From Bradyrhizobium lablabi (lineage in GTDB: Bacteria > Pseudomonadota > Alphaproteobacteria > Rhizobiales > Xanthobacteraceae), in the NCBI RefSeq assembly GCF_001440475.1, contig NZ_LLYB01000065.1:1-64000 (forward strand): a stretch of 64,000 nt of DNA. The letters are read 5' to 3'. The translations under genes were made by a program, and so were the position numbers. The notes beneath the pieces are model-generated. The model was not told where the DNA came from, made no database searches, and worked only from the letters and a program-made list of their open reading frames with translations. This document shows, piece by piece, positions 18,808 through 27,886 of this stretch (positions within the stretch are counted from its first letter, which is position 1; each line of letters starts with the position of its first letter).

Positions 18808-20670
18808 ATGAGCGCAAAATCTGCGACATCCCGAGCTGTCAAAACGTCCCGCAAGCCCGCCAAGGGCGGCAGGGCAAGTGCGGCCAAATCCAAAACTGGC
18901 AAATTGCCGGAGTGGAACCTCGCCGACCTTTATTCCGGCATCGACGCGCCTGAAATCGCGCGCGATCTGCAGAAGATGGATGCGGACTGCGTTGCGTTCG
19001 AGGGGGATTACAAAGGCAAGCTGGCGGAAGGCGTCGCCAGGGATGACGGCGGAAGCTGGCTCGCTGCGGCCGTCAGGCGCTATGAGGCGATCGACGATCT
19101 TGCCGGGCGGCTCGGCTCCTATGCCGGCCTCGTCCATGCCGGCGACAGCGTCGATCCCGCGATCTCCAAATTTTATGGCGATGTCTCCGAGCGGCTGACC
19201 GCGGCCTCGCTGCATTTGCTGTTCTTCGCGCTTGAACTCAACCGCGTCGACGATGCCGCGATCGAGCGCGCGATGCAGACGCCGGAGCTCGGCCACTACC
19301 GTCCCTGGATCGAGGATCTGCGCAAGGACAAGCCGTATCAGTTAGAGGATCGTGTCGAGCAGCTGTTTCATGAAAAATCCCAGAGCGGCTATGCCGCCTG
19401 GAACCGGCTGTTCGACCAGACCATCTCCGGCCTGCGCTTCAAGGTCGGGGCCAAGGAGCTCGCGATCGAGCCGACGCTCAATCTGTTGCAGGACCGCGCG
19501 CCGGAAAAGCGCAAGGCTGCGGGTCAGGCGCTGGCCAAGACCTTCAAGGACAATGAGCGCACCTTTGCGCTCATTACCAACACGCTCGCCAAGGACAAGG
19601 AAATTTCCGACCGCTGGCGCGGCTTCAAGGATGTCGCGGATTCGCGCCACCTGAATAACCGCGTCGAGCGCGACGTCGTCGATGCCCTGGTCGCTTCGGT
19701 GCGCGCGGCGTATCCGCGGCTGTCGCACCGCTACTACAATCTGAAAGCCGGCTGGTTCAAAAAGAAGAAGCTCGCACACTGGGATCGCAACGCGCCGCTG
19801 CCGTTTGCGGCGACCGGCACCATCGCCTGGCCCGACGCGCAGAAGATGGTGCTGACGGCGTATCGCGGCTTCTCCGCCGAAATGGCCGCGATCGCCGAAC
19901 GCTTCTTCACCGATCGCTGGATCGATGCGCCGGTGCGGCCGGGCAAGGCGCCGGGCGCGTTCTCGCACCCGACCACGCCCTCGGCGCATCCCTATGTGCT
20001 GATGAACTACCAGGGCAAGCCGCGCGACGTGATGACGCTGGCGCACGAGCTGGGCCATGGCGTGCATCAGGTGCTGGCGGCGAAGAACGGCGCGCTGATG
20101 GCGCCGACGCCGCTGACGTTGGCCGAGACCGCGAGCGTGTTCGGCGAGATGCTGACCTTCAAGCGCCTGCTGTCGCAGACCAGCAACGTCAAGCAGCGCC
20201 AGGCGCTGTTGGCCGGCAAGGTCGAGGACATGATCAACACCGTGGTGCGGCAGATCGCGTTCTATTCGTTCGAGCGCGCCGTGCATACCGAGCGCAAGGA
20301 CGGCGAACTGACCGCCGAGCGCATCGGCCAGATCTGGCTCAGCGTGCAAACCGAAAGCCTCGGGCCGGCCATCGACATCCGTCCTGGCTACGAAAACTTC
20401 TGGATGTACATCCCGCACTTCATCCATTCGCCGTTCTACGTCTACGCCTATGCGTTCGGCGATTGCCTGGTGAACTCGCTCTATGCGGTCTACGAGAACG
20501 CCGCCGAGGGCTTTGCCGAGCGCTATCTCGCCATGCTCGCGGCCGGCGGCACCAAGCATTATTCCGAACTGCTGAAGCCGTTCGGACTCGACGCCAAGGA
20601 TCCCAAATTCTGGGACGGCGGGCTGTCGGTGATCGCAGGCATGATCGACGAACTCGAAGCGATGGACTGA
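18808..20670 (+). CDS. pepF: M3 family oligoendopeptidase F
   Basis: A zinc metallopeptidase that cuts short peptides in the cytoplasm. The 620-residue protein has a basic, Lys/Ala/Ser-rich N-terminal 30 residues, the long helical M3 domain and the zinc motif HELGHGVHQ at 413-421, with the third ligand Glu in TLAETASVFGEML. The C-terminal motif FWMYIPHFIHSPFYVYAYAF is typical of PepF. It begins 43 bases after the Xre-linked unknown gene. The length matches the family. Confidence 0.93.
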   Translation: MSAKSATSRAVKTSRKPAKGGRASAAKSKTGKLPEWNLADLYSGIDAPEIARDLQKMDADCVAFEGDYKGKLAEGVARDDGGSWLAAAVRRYEAIDDLAGRLGSYAGLVHAGDSVDPAISKFYGDVSERLTAASLHLLFFALELNRVDDAAIERAMQTPELGHYRPWIEDLRKDKPYQLEDRVEQLFHEKSQSGYAAWNRLFDQTISGLRFKVGAKELAIEPTLNLLQDRAPEKRKAAGQALAKTFKDNERTFALITNTLAKDKEISDRWRGFKDVADSRHLNNRVERDVVDALVASVRAAYPRLSHRYYNLKAGWFKKKKLAHWDRNAPLPFAATGTIAWPDAQKMVLTAYRGFSAEMAAIAERFFTDRWIDAPVRPGKAPGAFSHPTTPSAHPYVLMNYQGKPRDVMTLAHELGHGVHQVLAAKNGALMAPTPLTLAETASVFGEMLTFKRLLSQTSNVKQRQALLAGKVEDMINTVVRQIAFYSFERAVHTERKDGELTAERIGQIWLSVQTESLGPAIDIRPGYENFWMYIPHFIHSPFYVYAYAFGDCLVNSLYAVYENAAEGFAERYLAMLAAGGTKHYSELLKPFGLDAKDPKFWDGGLSVIAGMIDELEAMD

Positions 20671-20770
20671 CGGGTTCGCCCGCGGGCACGAAACGAACTT
20701 GTGATGGGCGCGGACACAATTTCAGCCGCCGTCGCCTATCATGGTGGTGGCGACAGGAGGGGAGGGCCCC

Positions 20771-21358
20771 ATGATCGACACCCCGACGCGGCGCACAGTG
20801 CTTGGAGCGGGCGTCTTCGCAGCCGGCTCACTGCTCTCCATCGACGCTGCCTTGGCTCAAGCCCCGCTTGCTCCCACGCCCGCATGCCATGACGGCGACG
20901 CCGCAACCCTGGCGCAGACCGAGGGGCCGTATTTCAAGCCGTCGTCGCCCGAGCGCTTCGAGCTGTTTGAGGAAGGCATGGCCGGGCAGCCGATCGAACT
21001 GGTCGGCTTCGTTCTTACCCGCGCCTGCAAACCGGTCGCCGGTGCCTTGCTCGATTTCTGGCAGGCCGACGACAAGGGCCGCTACGACAATTCCGGTTTC
21101 CGCCTGCGCGGCCATCAGTTCACCGACGCGGAAGGGCGCTACCGGTTGCGCAGCATCGTGCCCGGCATTTACCCCGGACGTACGCGCCATATCCATGTGA
21201 AGGTGCAGCCGCATGGCGGCCGCGTGCTGACCACCCAGCTTTATTTCCCCGGTGAGCAACAGAACCGCTCCGACGGCCTGTTTCGCAAGGAATTGCTGGT
21301 GCGCACGGCCAAGAACGCGGGCTGGCTCGCCGGGCGTTTCGATTTCGTCGTGGGGTAG
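20771..21358 (+). CDS. intradiol ring-cleavage dioxygenase-like protein, Tat-exported
   Basis: A 195-residue protein related to the beta-sandwich core of protocatechuate 3,4-dioxygenase. A twin-arginine type signal (TRRTVLGAGVFAAGS) ends near ALAQAP. The domain shows QTEGPYF, LDFWQADDKGRYDNSGF, FRLRGHQFTDAEGRYRL and the iron-ligand stretch TRHIHVKV. Tyr and the two His fit the usual ferric ligands. Exported members of this group exist, but their substrates are mostly unknown. The ATG at 20771 follows a strong GGAGGGGAGGG. It lies 100 bases after pepF. Confidence 0.8.
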   Translation: MIDTPTRRTVLGAGVFAAGSLLSIDAALAQAPLAPTPACHDGDAATLAQTEGPYFKPSSPERFELFEEGMAGQPIELVGFVLTRACKPVAGALLDFWQADDKGRYDNSGFRLRGHQFTDAEGRYRLRSIVPGIYPGRTRHIHVKVQPHGGRVLTTQLYFPGEQQNRSDGLFRKELLVRTAKNAGWLAGRFDFVVG

Positions 21359-21404
21359 GCCGCTTCGGAAGATGTTCCCGGATGGGCTAGGCGTAAAACA
21401 TTTG

Positions 21405-21444
21405 TTGAACCAAGGCATCAGGTGTGTTATACAGGTTGTATAAC
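21405..21444 (+). promoter_or_regulatory. promoter and operator of the toxin-antitoxin pair
   Basis: TTGAAC (21405-21410) is followed after exactly 17 bases by TATACA (21428-21433), a good sigma-70 promoter. The -10 is embedded in the perfect inverted repeat GTTATACA-GGT-TGTATAAC (21426-21444), as expected for an operator bound by the antitoxin. The antitoxin start lies 12 bases further, after CGGAG. Confidence 0.75.
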
Positions 21445-21456
21445 GGAGCTAATGCC

Positions 21457-21738
21457 ATGACCAAAACCCCCCGCGGAATGGAAGGGGCCTCCCGCGAATA
21501 CAAGCTGGAGGAGACCGCCCTTCAAATCCGGAAGATTGGCAATTCGGTCGGTGTGATCCTGCCGAAGGAGCTTCTTGCGCGGCTCAATCTCAAGGAGGGG
21601 GACAAGTTCTATCCGGTCGAGCAGCCGGATGGCAGCCTGCGGCTTTCGCCCTTCAACCCCAAGCACGCGCGGACCATGGAAATAGCCCGCCAGGTCATGC
21701 ACGAATATCGCGATACGTTTGCTGCGCTTGCAAAATGA
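21457..21738 (+). CDS. AbrB/MazE-type antitoxin of a Doc toxin
   Basis: A 93-residue protein with a swapped-hairpin AbrB DNA-binding segment, ALQIRKIGNSVGVILPKELL, at about residues 22-41, and a helical C-terminus ARTMEIARQVMHEYRDTFA that likely binds and blocks the toxin. The ATG at 21457 follows CGGAG. The gene overlaps the toxin by ATGA and is preceded by a palindromic operator, so autorepression by the toxin-antitoxin complex is expected. Doc is more often paired with Phd; AbrB-type partners also occur. Confidence 0.85.
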   Translation: MTKTPRGMEGASREYKLEETALQIRKIGNSVGVILPKELLARLNLKEGDKFYPVEQPDGSLRLSPFNPKHARTMEIARQVMHEYRDTFAALAK

Positions 21739-22121
21739 GTGAGCCAATTCGGCTCGATGTCGATGAAGTCATCGACATGCATGCCGAGCAACTGGCGATA
21801 TTCGGCGGACCGGAAGGCATTCGGGATCACGGCCTTCTTGAGTCTGCGGTATTGCGGCCTGTCAACCAATGGAATTACGGGACGACGGATATGGCCGCAC
21901 TTGCTGCGGCCTATGCCTTCGGTCTCGCCCGTAACCACGCTTTCGTCGACGGCAACAAGCGGATCGCGTTCCACGCCATGATGGTCTTCTTGCGCGTCAA
22001 CGACATACCCTTTGCGCCCGATCCGGCGCACGCCACCGCCATCATCCTCTCCCTCGCCGCGGGCGAGGTCAGCGAGGAGAGCCTGACCCGCTGGATCCGG
22101 GATAATTGGCCTTCCGAATGA
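21735..22121 (+). CDS. Doc-type Fic toxin (death-on-curing family)
   Basis: A 128-residue Fic-fold protein. The active-site motif HAFVDGNKR (68-76) has the Lys-Arg ending of Doc, in place of the Gly-Arg of AMP-transferring Fic proteins. Doc of phage P1 phosphorylates EF-Tu and arrests translation. Family features include an N-terminal LDVDEVIDMHAEQLAIFGG and ESAVLRP. Coupled to the antitoxin by overlapping ATGA. The pair sits between a metabolic gene and the oxidase/transhydrogenase cluster, so it was probably inserted here as a small cassette. Confidence 0.88.
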   Translation: MSEPIRLDVDEVIDMHAEQLAIFGGPEGIRDHGLLESAVLRPVNQWNYGTTDMAALAAAYAFGLARNHAFVDGNKRIAFHAMMVFLRVNDIPFAPDPAHATAIILSLAAGEVSEESLTRWIRDNWPSE

Positions 22122-22204
22122 CCCGATAGGCAGGGGGCCGTTGCCCTCCCAAACGCTTTGCGGTAATTGCACGCGAGAAACACGGATTTTCACTGGGGAT
22201 ACCG

Positions 22205-22357
22205 ATGGCAGACCATAACGAAGTGGCCTACACGACCGCTGACGGCAACGACTACGTGGCCCATGAGCAGACCTATGAAGGTTTCATCATGCTGGTCAAA
22301 TACGGCACCGCCGCCGTCGTGATCATCGTCGCCCTGATGGGCTATTTCCTGACCTGA
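22205..22357 (+). CDS. aa3-type cytochrome c oxidase subunit IV (50 aa)
   Basis: A very short gene encoding a 50-residue protein with a polar N-terminal half (ADHNEVAYTTADGNDY, then EQTYEGFI) and one membrane helix (MLVKYGTAAVVIIVALMGYF). This is the pattern of the small bacterial aa3 oxidase subunit IV, which packs against the core oxidase. It lies 135 bases in front of pntAA, an arrangement usual in Bradyrhizobium and relatives, although the oxidase core genes are not here. The ATG at 22205 has only a weak upstream site. Confidence 0.8.
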   Translation: MADHNEVAYTTADGNDYVAHEQTYEGFIMLVKYGTAAVVIIVALMGYFLT

Positions 22358-22492
22358 CGCATCGCTGCCTGCACCCGCCCACGCCGGCGGTAAAAAAATT
22401 GCACGCATGCCGGTCGCGAAACCGGTATCCAACTAAGCGAAAAAGACGCTAGTTTGCTTGCGTGCGCGCTTGCCGCGCCGCCGGGAGGGCTC

Positions 22493-23620
22493 ATGAAGAT
22501 TGCCGTTGCCAAGGAAATCGATCCGTCCGAACCGCGGGTTGCCGCTTCCCCGGACACCGTCAAGAAATTCAAGGCGCTCGGCGCCGAAGTCGCGATCGAG
22601 CCGGGCGCGGGCATCAAGTCGGGCCTGCCGGATTCCGAATTCACTGCGGTTGGAGCCACCGTCAGCGCGGACGCGCTGAAGGACGCCGACATCATCATCA
22701 AGGTGAAGCGGCCCGAGGCCTCAGAACTCGCGCAGTACAAGCGCGGCGCGCTGGTGATCGCGATCATGGATCCTTACGGCAATGAAGCGGCGCTGAAGAC
22801 GATCGCGGACGCCGGCGTCGCGGCATTTGCGATGGAATTGATGCCGCGCATCACCCGCGCGCAGGTGATGGACGTGCTGTCGAGCCAGGCGAACCTCGCC
22901 GGCTATCGCGCGGTGATCGAGGCGGCCGAGTCCTTTGGCCGCGCGTTTCCGATGATGATGACCGCGGCCGGCACCGTTCCGGCGGCGAAGGTGTTCGTGA
23001 TGGGCGTCGGCGTTGCCGGCCTGCAGGCGATCGCGACCGCACGCCGTCTCGGCGCCGTCGTCACCGCGACCGACGTGCGGCCGGCCACGAAAGAGCAGGT
23101 CGAATCGCTCGGCGCCAAATTCCTCGCGGTCGAGGACGAGGAATTCAAGAACGCCCAGACCGCCGGCGGCTACGCCAAGGAAATGTCGAAAGAGTATCAG
23201 GCCAAGCAGGCCGCACTCACCGCCGAGCACCTCAAGAAGCAGGACATCGTCATCACGACGGCGCTGATCCCGGGCCGGCCGGCGCCAAAGCTCGTCAGCG
23301 CCGAGATGGTGAAGTCGATGAAGCCGGGCTCGGTGCTGGTCGATCTCGCCGTCGAGCGTGGCGGCAATGTCGAAGGTGCCAAGGCGGGCGAGGTCGTCGA
23401 CGTCGATGGCATCAAGATCGTCGGCTACACCAATGTCGCCGGCCGCGTGGCGCAATCGGCCTCCGGCCTCTACGCCCGCAACCTGTTTTCCTTCATCGAG
23501 ACGCTGGTCGACAAGGCCAACAAGGCGCTTGCGGTCAATTGGGACGACGAACTGGTGAAGGCCACCGCGCTGACCAAGGACGGCGCCGTCATCCATCCGA
23601 ACTTCCAGCCGAAGGCCTAA
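22493..23620 (+). CDS. pntAA: NAD(P) transhydrogenase subunit alpha part 1
   Basis: The NAD(H)-binding domain I of proton-translocating transhydrogenase. The 375-residue protein begins [20 protein letters not shown], has the Rossmann region [20 protein letters not shown] and the mobile-loop segment around [17 protein letters not shown]. Its length matches the split alpha1 subunit of alphaproteobacteria. The ATG at 22493 follows GGGAGGG; a longer in-frame leader with an upstream TTG has no family similarity. The operon pntAA-pntAB-pntB is intact and supplies NADPH at the cost of the proton gradient. Confidence 0.96.
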   Translation: MKIAVAKEIDPSEPRVAASPDTVKKFKALGAEVAIEPGAGIKSGLPDSEFTAVGATVSADALKDADIIIKVKRPEASELAQYKRGALVIAIMDPYGNEAALKTIADAGVAAFAMELMPRITRAQVMDVLSSQANLAGYRAVIEAAESFGRAFPMMMTAAGTVPAAKVFVMGVGVAGLQAIATARRLGAVVTATDVRPATKEQVESLGAKFLAVEDEEFKNAQTAGGYAKEMSKEYQAKQAALTAEHLKKQDIVITTALIPGRPAPKLVSAEMVKSMKPGSVLVDLAVERGGNVEGAKAGEVVDVDGIKIVGYTNVAGRVAQSASGLYARNLFSFIETLVDKANKALAVNWDDELVKATALTKDGAVIHPNFQPKA

Positions 23621-23631
23621 GGAGAGAAGCC

Positions 23632-23949
23632 ATGGAGCATGCTGCCCAAGTCGTCGACCCCTTCGTATTCCGGCTTTCGATTTTCGTTCTCGCCGTCTTC
23701 GTCGGCTATTTCGTGGTCTGGTCGGTGACCCCTGCGCTGCACACGCCGCTGATGTCGGTGACCAACGCCATCTCCTCGGTGATCGTGGTCGGCGCGCTGC
23801 TCGCGGGCGGCGTCGCCAATGTTTCCAGCGGCAGCGGTTGGGCGCGCGGCTTCGGCTTCGTGGCGCTGGTCTTCGCCTGCATCAACATCTTCGGCGGCTT
23901 CCTTGTCACCCAGCGCATGCTGGCGATGTACAAGAAGAAGGCCAAGTGA
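23632..23949 (+). CDS. pntAB: NAD(P) transhydrogenase subunit alpha part 2
   Basis: A 105-residue membrane subunit with three helices: [18 protein letters not shown], then [14 protein letters not shown] and [17 protein letters not shown]. It forms part of the proton channel domain II. The ATG at 23632 follows AGGAGA with short spacing, 11 bases after pntAA. Other in-frame starts upstream lie inside pntAA. The C-terminal KKKAK is a positive-inside end. Confidence 0.95.
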   Translation: MEHAAQVVDPFVFRLSIFVLAVFVGYFVVWSVTPALHTPLMSVTNAISSVIVVGALLAGGVANVSSGSGWARGFGFVALVFACINIFGGFLVTQRMLAMYKKKAK

Positions 23950-24014
23950 GACTGAAACTGAAGCGTGAGCGGCAAGCACCTCGGGGTGTCGAAGGCATAT
24001 AATGGGGACCTGAG

Positions 24015-25412
24015 ATGAGCGCCAATCTCTCTGCACTTCTCTATCTGGTGGCGGGTGTACTATTCATCCTGTCGCTGCGTGGCCTGTCGAGCCCGGCGTC
24101 GTCTCGCCAGGGCAATCTGTTCGGCATGATCGGCATGGCGATCGCAGTCGCCACCACGCTCGCCAATCATCCGCCGGCTGACGCTTTCGCCTGGATCCTC
24201 GTCATCGTCGGCATCGCGATCGGTGCCGCCATCGGCGCAGTGATCGCCCGCCGCGTGCCGATGACCTCGATGCCGGAACTGGTCGCGGCCTTCCACTCGC
24301 TGGTCGGTATGGCCGCGGTGCTGGTCGCCGCCGGCGCCTTCTATGCGCCGGAAGCCTTCGACATCGGGACGCCCGGCAACATCCATAAGCAGAGCCTCGT
24401 CGAAATGTCGCTCGGCGTCGCCATCGGCGCGCTGACCTTCACCGGCTCGGTGATCGCGTTCCTCAAGCTTTCGGCCCGCATGAGTGGCGCGCCGATCATT
24501 CTGCCGGCGCGCCACCTCATCAATATCGGTCTCGGTATCGCCCTCGTGGTCTTCATCGTGCGCCTGGTCATGACCGGCAGCGCGATCGACTTCTGGCTGA
24601 TCACCATCATCGCGCTGGTGCTCGGCGTCCTCATCATCATCCCGATCGGCGGCGCCGACATGCCGGTCGTGATCTCGATGCTGAACTCCTATTCGGGCTG
24701 GGCCGCGGCCGGCATCGGCTTCACGCTCGGCAACTCTGCGCTGATCATCACCGGTGCGCTGGTCGGCTCCTCGGGCGCGATCCTGTCCTACATCATGTGC
24801 CACGCGATGAACCGCTCGTTCATCTCGGTCATCCTTGGCGGCTTCGGCGGCGAGACCGCGGCAGCGAGCGGCGGTTCCGGCGAACAGAAGCCGGCAAAGC
24901 TCGGCTCGGCCGACGATGCCGCCTTCATCATGAAGAACGCCTCGAAGGTCATCATCGTCCCCGGCTACGGCATGGCGGTGGCGCAGGCGCAGCACGCGCT
25001 GCGTGAAATGGCCGACCTCCTGAAGAAGGAAGGCGTCGAGGTGAAGTACGCGATTCACCCGGTCGCGGGCCGCATGCCCGGCCACATGAACGTGCTGCTC
25101 GCCGAAGCCAACGTGCCCTATGACGAGGTGTTCGAGCTCGAGGACATCAATTCCGAATTCGCCCAGGCCGACATCGCCTTCGTGATCGGCGCCAACGACG
25201 TCACCAATCCGGCCGCCGAGGAAGACAAGACCTCGCCGATCTACGGCATGCCGGTGCTTCAGGTCTGGAAGGCCGGCACGGTGATGTTCATCAAGCGCTC
25301 GCTGGCGTCGGGTTATGCCGGCATCGACAATCCGCTATTCTATCGCGACAACACCATGATGCTCCTTGGTGACGCCAAGAAGGTCACCGAGAATATCGTC
25401 AAGGGGATGTAA
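24015..25412 (+). CDS. pntB: NAD(P) transhydrogenase subunit beta
   Basis: A 465-residue protein. The N-terminal 270 residues contain about nine membrane helices of the proton channel, and the C-terminal 190 residues form the NADP(H)-binding domain III with IIVPGYGMAVAQAQHALREM and FVIGANDVTNPAAEED, both signature stretches. It follows pntAB by 65 bases and completes the complex. The reaction is NADH + NADP to NAD + NADPH driven by proton entry. Confidence 0.97.
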   Translation: MSANLSALLYLVAGVLFILSLRGLSSPASSRQGNLFGMIGMAIAVATTLANHPPADAFAWILVIVGIAIGAAIGAVIARRVPMTSMPELVAAFHSLVGMAAVLVAAGAFYAPEAFDIGTPGNIHKQSLVEMSLGVAIGALTFTGSVIAFLKLSARMSGAPIILPARHLINIGLGIALVVFIVRLVMTGSAIDFWLITIIALVLGVLIIIPIGGADMPVVISMLNSYSGWAAAGIGFTLGNSALIITGALVGSSGAILSYIMCHAMNRSFISVILGGFGGETAAASGGSGEQKPAKLGSADDAAFIMKNASKVIIVPGYGMAVAQAQHALREMADLLKKEGVEVKYAIHPVAGRMPGHMNVLLAEANVPYDEVFELEDINSEFAQADIAFVIGANDVTNPAAEEDKTSPIYGMPVLQVWKAGTVMFIKRSLASGYAGIDNPLFYRDNTMMLLGDAKKVTENIVKGM

Positions 25413-25430
25413 CGCGATCGAAGGAAATTC

Positions 25431-26285
25431 ATGACCGCGCTGAAATGGCTGCTGATTATCGTTTCGGCGGGTTATGTCTCTGTTCTGCTTGCGCTGTTCT
25501 TTGCGCAGCGCGCCGTCCTGTATCCCGCCCCGACGAGCGCGCGCACGGCGCCCGCGGCGGCGGGCTTTCCCGAAGCTGAAGAACATGCCCTGGCCACGGC
25601 TGATGGTGAGAGGGTCATCCTCTGGCATGTACCGGCGAAGCCCGGACGTCCGGTCGTCCTCTATTTCCACGGCAATGGCGATTATCTCGCCGGTTTCTTC
25701 GGTCGCTTTCGCGGCCTGATTGCCGACGGGATCGGGATCGTCGCGCTGTCCTATCGCGGCTATGCCGGCTCCAGCGGAAAACCGAGCGAGCAGGGATTGC
25801 TGCTGGATGCCGCGGTTGCCTATGCCTTCGCGGCGACGCGATACAGCACGGACAGAATCGTGGCTTGGGGATTTTCTCTCGGCACCGGCGTCGCCGTCGC
25901 GGTGGCGGCCGAACAGCCGGTCGGAAAGTTGATTCTGGAGGCCCCCTATACGTCCATCGCGGACGTCGCCGCCTCGGCGTTCTGGTTTGCGCCGGTACGG
26001 CTATTGATGCGGGATCGGTTCCACTCCGACCAGCGCATTCCCCGGATCAGGGTTCCGCTGCTCGTGATGCATGGTGCGCTCGATCCCACGATACCCGTTG
26101 TGTTTGGCGAGCGGCTGTTTGCGCTGGCGAACGAGCCGAAACGGTTCGTCCGCCTTGCCCGCGGCGGTCATAACGATCTGGACAATTTCGGTGCGATTGA
26201 AATCGCGCGGAATTTCATCAACCTTGCGAAGGGGGCGATGCAGGGACGGACGTATCTTCCGTCTCCGAACCGGTTGGGAACTTGA
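25431..26285 (+). CDS. alpha/beta hydrolase, membrane-anchored (BEM46/ABHD-like)
   Basis: A 284-residue hydrolase. An N-terminal membrane segment, WLLIIVSAGYVSVLLALFFA, anchors it. The fold shows YFHGNGDY (oxyanion), the nucleophile elbow GFSLGTGVA, an acid in MHGALDPTIPVVFG and the histidine in RGGHNDLDNFG. The match to the ABHD13/BEM46 group is good; substrates of the bacterial members are unknown. It starts 18 bases after pntB and the next gene starts 4 bases after its end, so all may be co-transcribed. Confidence 0.85.
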   Translation: MTALKWLLIIVSAGYVSVLLALFFAQRAVLYPAPTSARTAPAAAGFPEAEEHALATADGERVILWHVPAKPGRPVVLYFHGNGDYLAGFFGRFRGLIADGIGIVALSYRGYAGSSGKPSEQGLLLDAAVAYAFAATRYSTDRIVAWGFSLGTGVAVAVAAEQPVGKLILEAPYTSIADVAASAFWFAPVRLLMRDRFHSDQRIPRIRVPLLVMHGALDPTIPVVFGERLFALANEPKRFVRLARGGHNDLDNFGAIEIARNFINLAKGAMQGRTYLPSPNRLGT

Positions 26286-26289
26286 TCGC

Positions 26290-27390
26290 ATGAGCGCACA
26301 CGGACCGATGCCGCGATCGGCCTGGATATTTCCTGCGCTGGCGGTGCTGCTGTTTGCCGTCGCCACCGGTCTCGGGTTGGAGTTCACGCCGTCGGCCGGT
26401 GGGCTGTTGTTCGCGGCCGTTCTGCTCGCGATCCTGTTCGGCACCGTATTCGCGGCTGTGCACCATGCCGAGGTGATCGCCGAGCGGGTAGGCGAGCCCT
26501 ACGGCACGTTGCTGCTGACGTTAGCGGTCACCATCATCGAGGTCGCGCTGATCTCGACCATCATGCTCGGCGTGAAACCAGTGCCGGCCTTGGCGCGCGA
26601 CACTGTGTTTGCGGTCGTGATGATCGTATGCAATGGGCTGGTCGGCCTCTGCATCTTCATCGGCGGGCTGCGCTATCGCGAGCAGGATTTCCAGGTTTCC
26701 GGCGCCAACCTTTACCTCAGCGTGCTGTTCGTGCTGGCGACGATAACGCTGGTGCTGCCGAACTACACGCTGACCACGCCGGGCCCGGTCTATTCGGCGG
26801 CGCAGCTCGGGTTCGTCAGCGTCGTCACGCTCGTCCTCTACGGCGTGTTCCTCTATACCCAGACCATCCTGCACAGCGATTATTTCGTCGGCAGCGGTAG
26901 CGATGCGGCACATGGCGAAGCGCCGCTGTCGAACCGGATGCTCGCGCTGAGCGTAGCCTTGCTTCTGGTGTCGCTGCTGGCAGTGGTGCTGCTGGCGAAG
27001 AAATTCTCGCTGGTGGTTGACGTCGTGACCGCGATGATCGGCGCGCCGCCGGCCTTTGCCGGCGTGCTGGTGGCGGTGCTGGTCCTGTTGCCGGAAAGCG
27101 TCGCGGCCATTGGCGCCGCGCGCAAGAACTACCTGCAAAAGAGCATCAATCTCGCGCTCGGCTCCTCGCTCGCCACCATCGGGCTGACGATCCCGGCCGT
27201 CGCGGTTGCCGCCTACGTGTTCGACAAGCCGCCGCTGGTCCTCGGGCTCAACACCCAGGAGATGGTGCTGCTGATGCTGACTTTCGTCATCAGCATGCTC
27301 ACCTTTGGCACCGGCCGGACCAACATCCTGTTCGGGCTGGTACATATGGTGGTGTTTGCCGTATTCCTGTTCATGGTGTTCGTGCCGTAA
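26290..27390 (+). CDS. ChaA-type calcium/proton (sodium/proton) antiporter
   Basis: A 366-residue cation exchanger with about eleven membrane segments. Two inverted halves carry the acidic ion-binding repeats: GTLLLTLAVTIIEVALIST in the first and VLVAVLVLLPESVAAIGAA in the second. This is the CaCA superfamily ChaA pattern. The length and the absence of a regulatory domain match ChaA. I chose the ATG at 26290, 4 bases after the hydrolase stop, because the frame upstream lies inside that gene. Ion preference cannot be read from the sequence. Confidence 0.88.
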   Translation: MSAHGPMPRSAWIFPALAVLLFAVATGLGLEFTPSAGGLLFAAVLLAILFGTVFAAVHHAEVIAERVGEPYGTLLLTLAVTIIEVALISTIMLGVKPVPALARDTVFAVVMIVCNGLVGLCIFIGGLRYREQDFQVSGANLYLSVLFVLATITLVLPNYTLTTPGPVYSAAQLGFVSVVTLVLYGVFLYTQTILHSDYFVGSGSDAAHGEAPLSNRMLALSVALLLVSLLAVVLLAKKFSLVVDVVTAMIGAPPAFAGVLVAVLVLLPESVAAIGAARKNYLQKSINLALGSSLATIGLTIPAVAVAAYVFDKPPLVLGLNTQEMVLLMLTFVISMLTFGTGRTNILFGLVHMVVFAVFLFMVFVP

Positions 27391-27404
27391 TCGGAGAAAA
27401 ACAA

Positions 27405-27689
27405 ATGCTTGCCGCCAAATCCGACGTTCAGGTCGATACCCCCGAGGTCCGCGTCACCGAATGGCGGCTGGCGCCGGGCAGCGCCACCGGCCATCATACC
27501 CACGAGATGGACTACGTGATCGTGCCGGTAACCTCGGGCGAGATGACCATCGTCGCGCCGAACGGCGAGCGCACCAAGGCGCAGCTCGGGGCCGGAAAAT
27601 CCTATTTCCGGAAAGCCGGCGTCCAGCACGACGTGCTGAACGAGACCGCAAACGAGATCGTGTTTCTGGAGGTCGAACTGAAGCCCTGA
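27405..27689 (+). CDS. cupin domain protein (94 aa)
   Basis: A single-domain cupin. The metal-binding motif 1 region reads GSATGHHTHEMDYVIVP with two or three His and a Glu-like position, and motif 2 GVQHDVLNETANEIVFLEVE with one His. Such small cupins bind a metal and may be isomerases, dioxygenases or sensors; no substrate can be named. It begins 14 bases after the antiporter stop and probably ends the operon. Confidence 0.82.
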   Translation: MLAAKSDVQVDTPEVRVTEWRLAPGSATGHHTHEMDYVIVPVTSGEMTIVAPNGERTKAQLGAGKSYFRKAGVQHDVLNETANEIVFLEVELKP

Positions 27690-27886
27690 CCCTCCACCTC
27701 AGGTCCAGGTTTGCGTGACCGGGCAGGGACGTCGTATGCTGCGCTGCGGCCTGGAGAAGGGGCAGACGCAAGCCGGTTCCACCCGACCTGCACAGGAACT
27801 GCTGAGTTGCCACCGATCTGTCGCAGTTGATCCCTGAATGTGCCTCAAAGTTCCGGCAATTGAGATACCCGCGGGGAGTGGTCTGA

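Noticed and set aside
21424-22121. A larger mobile island around the toxin-antitoxin genes
   Set aside because: No integrase, direct repeats or terminal inverted repeats were seen, and the flanking genes keep normal neighbourhood and codon style.
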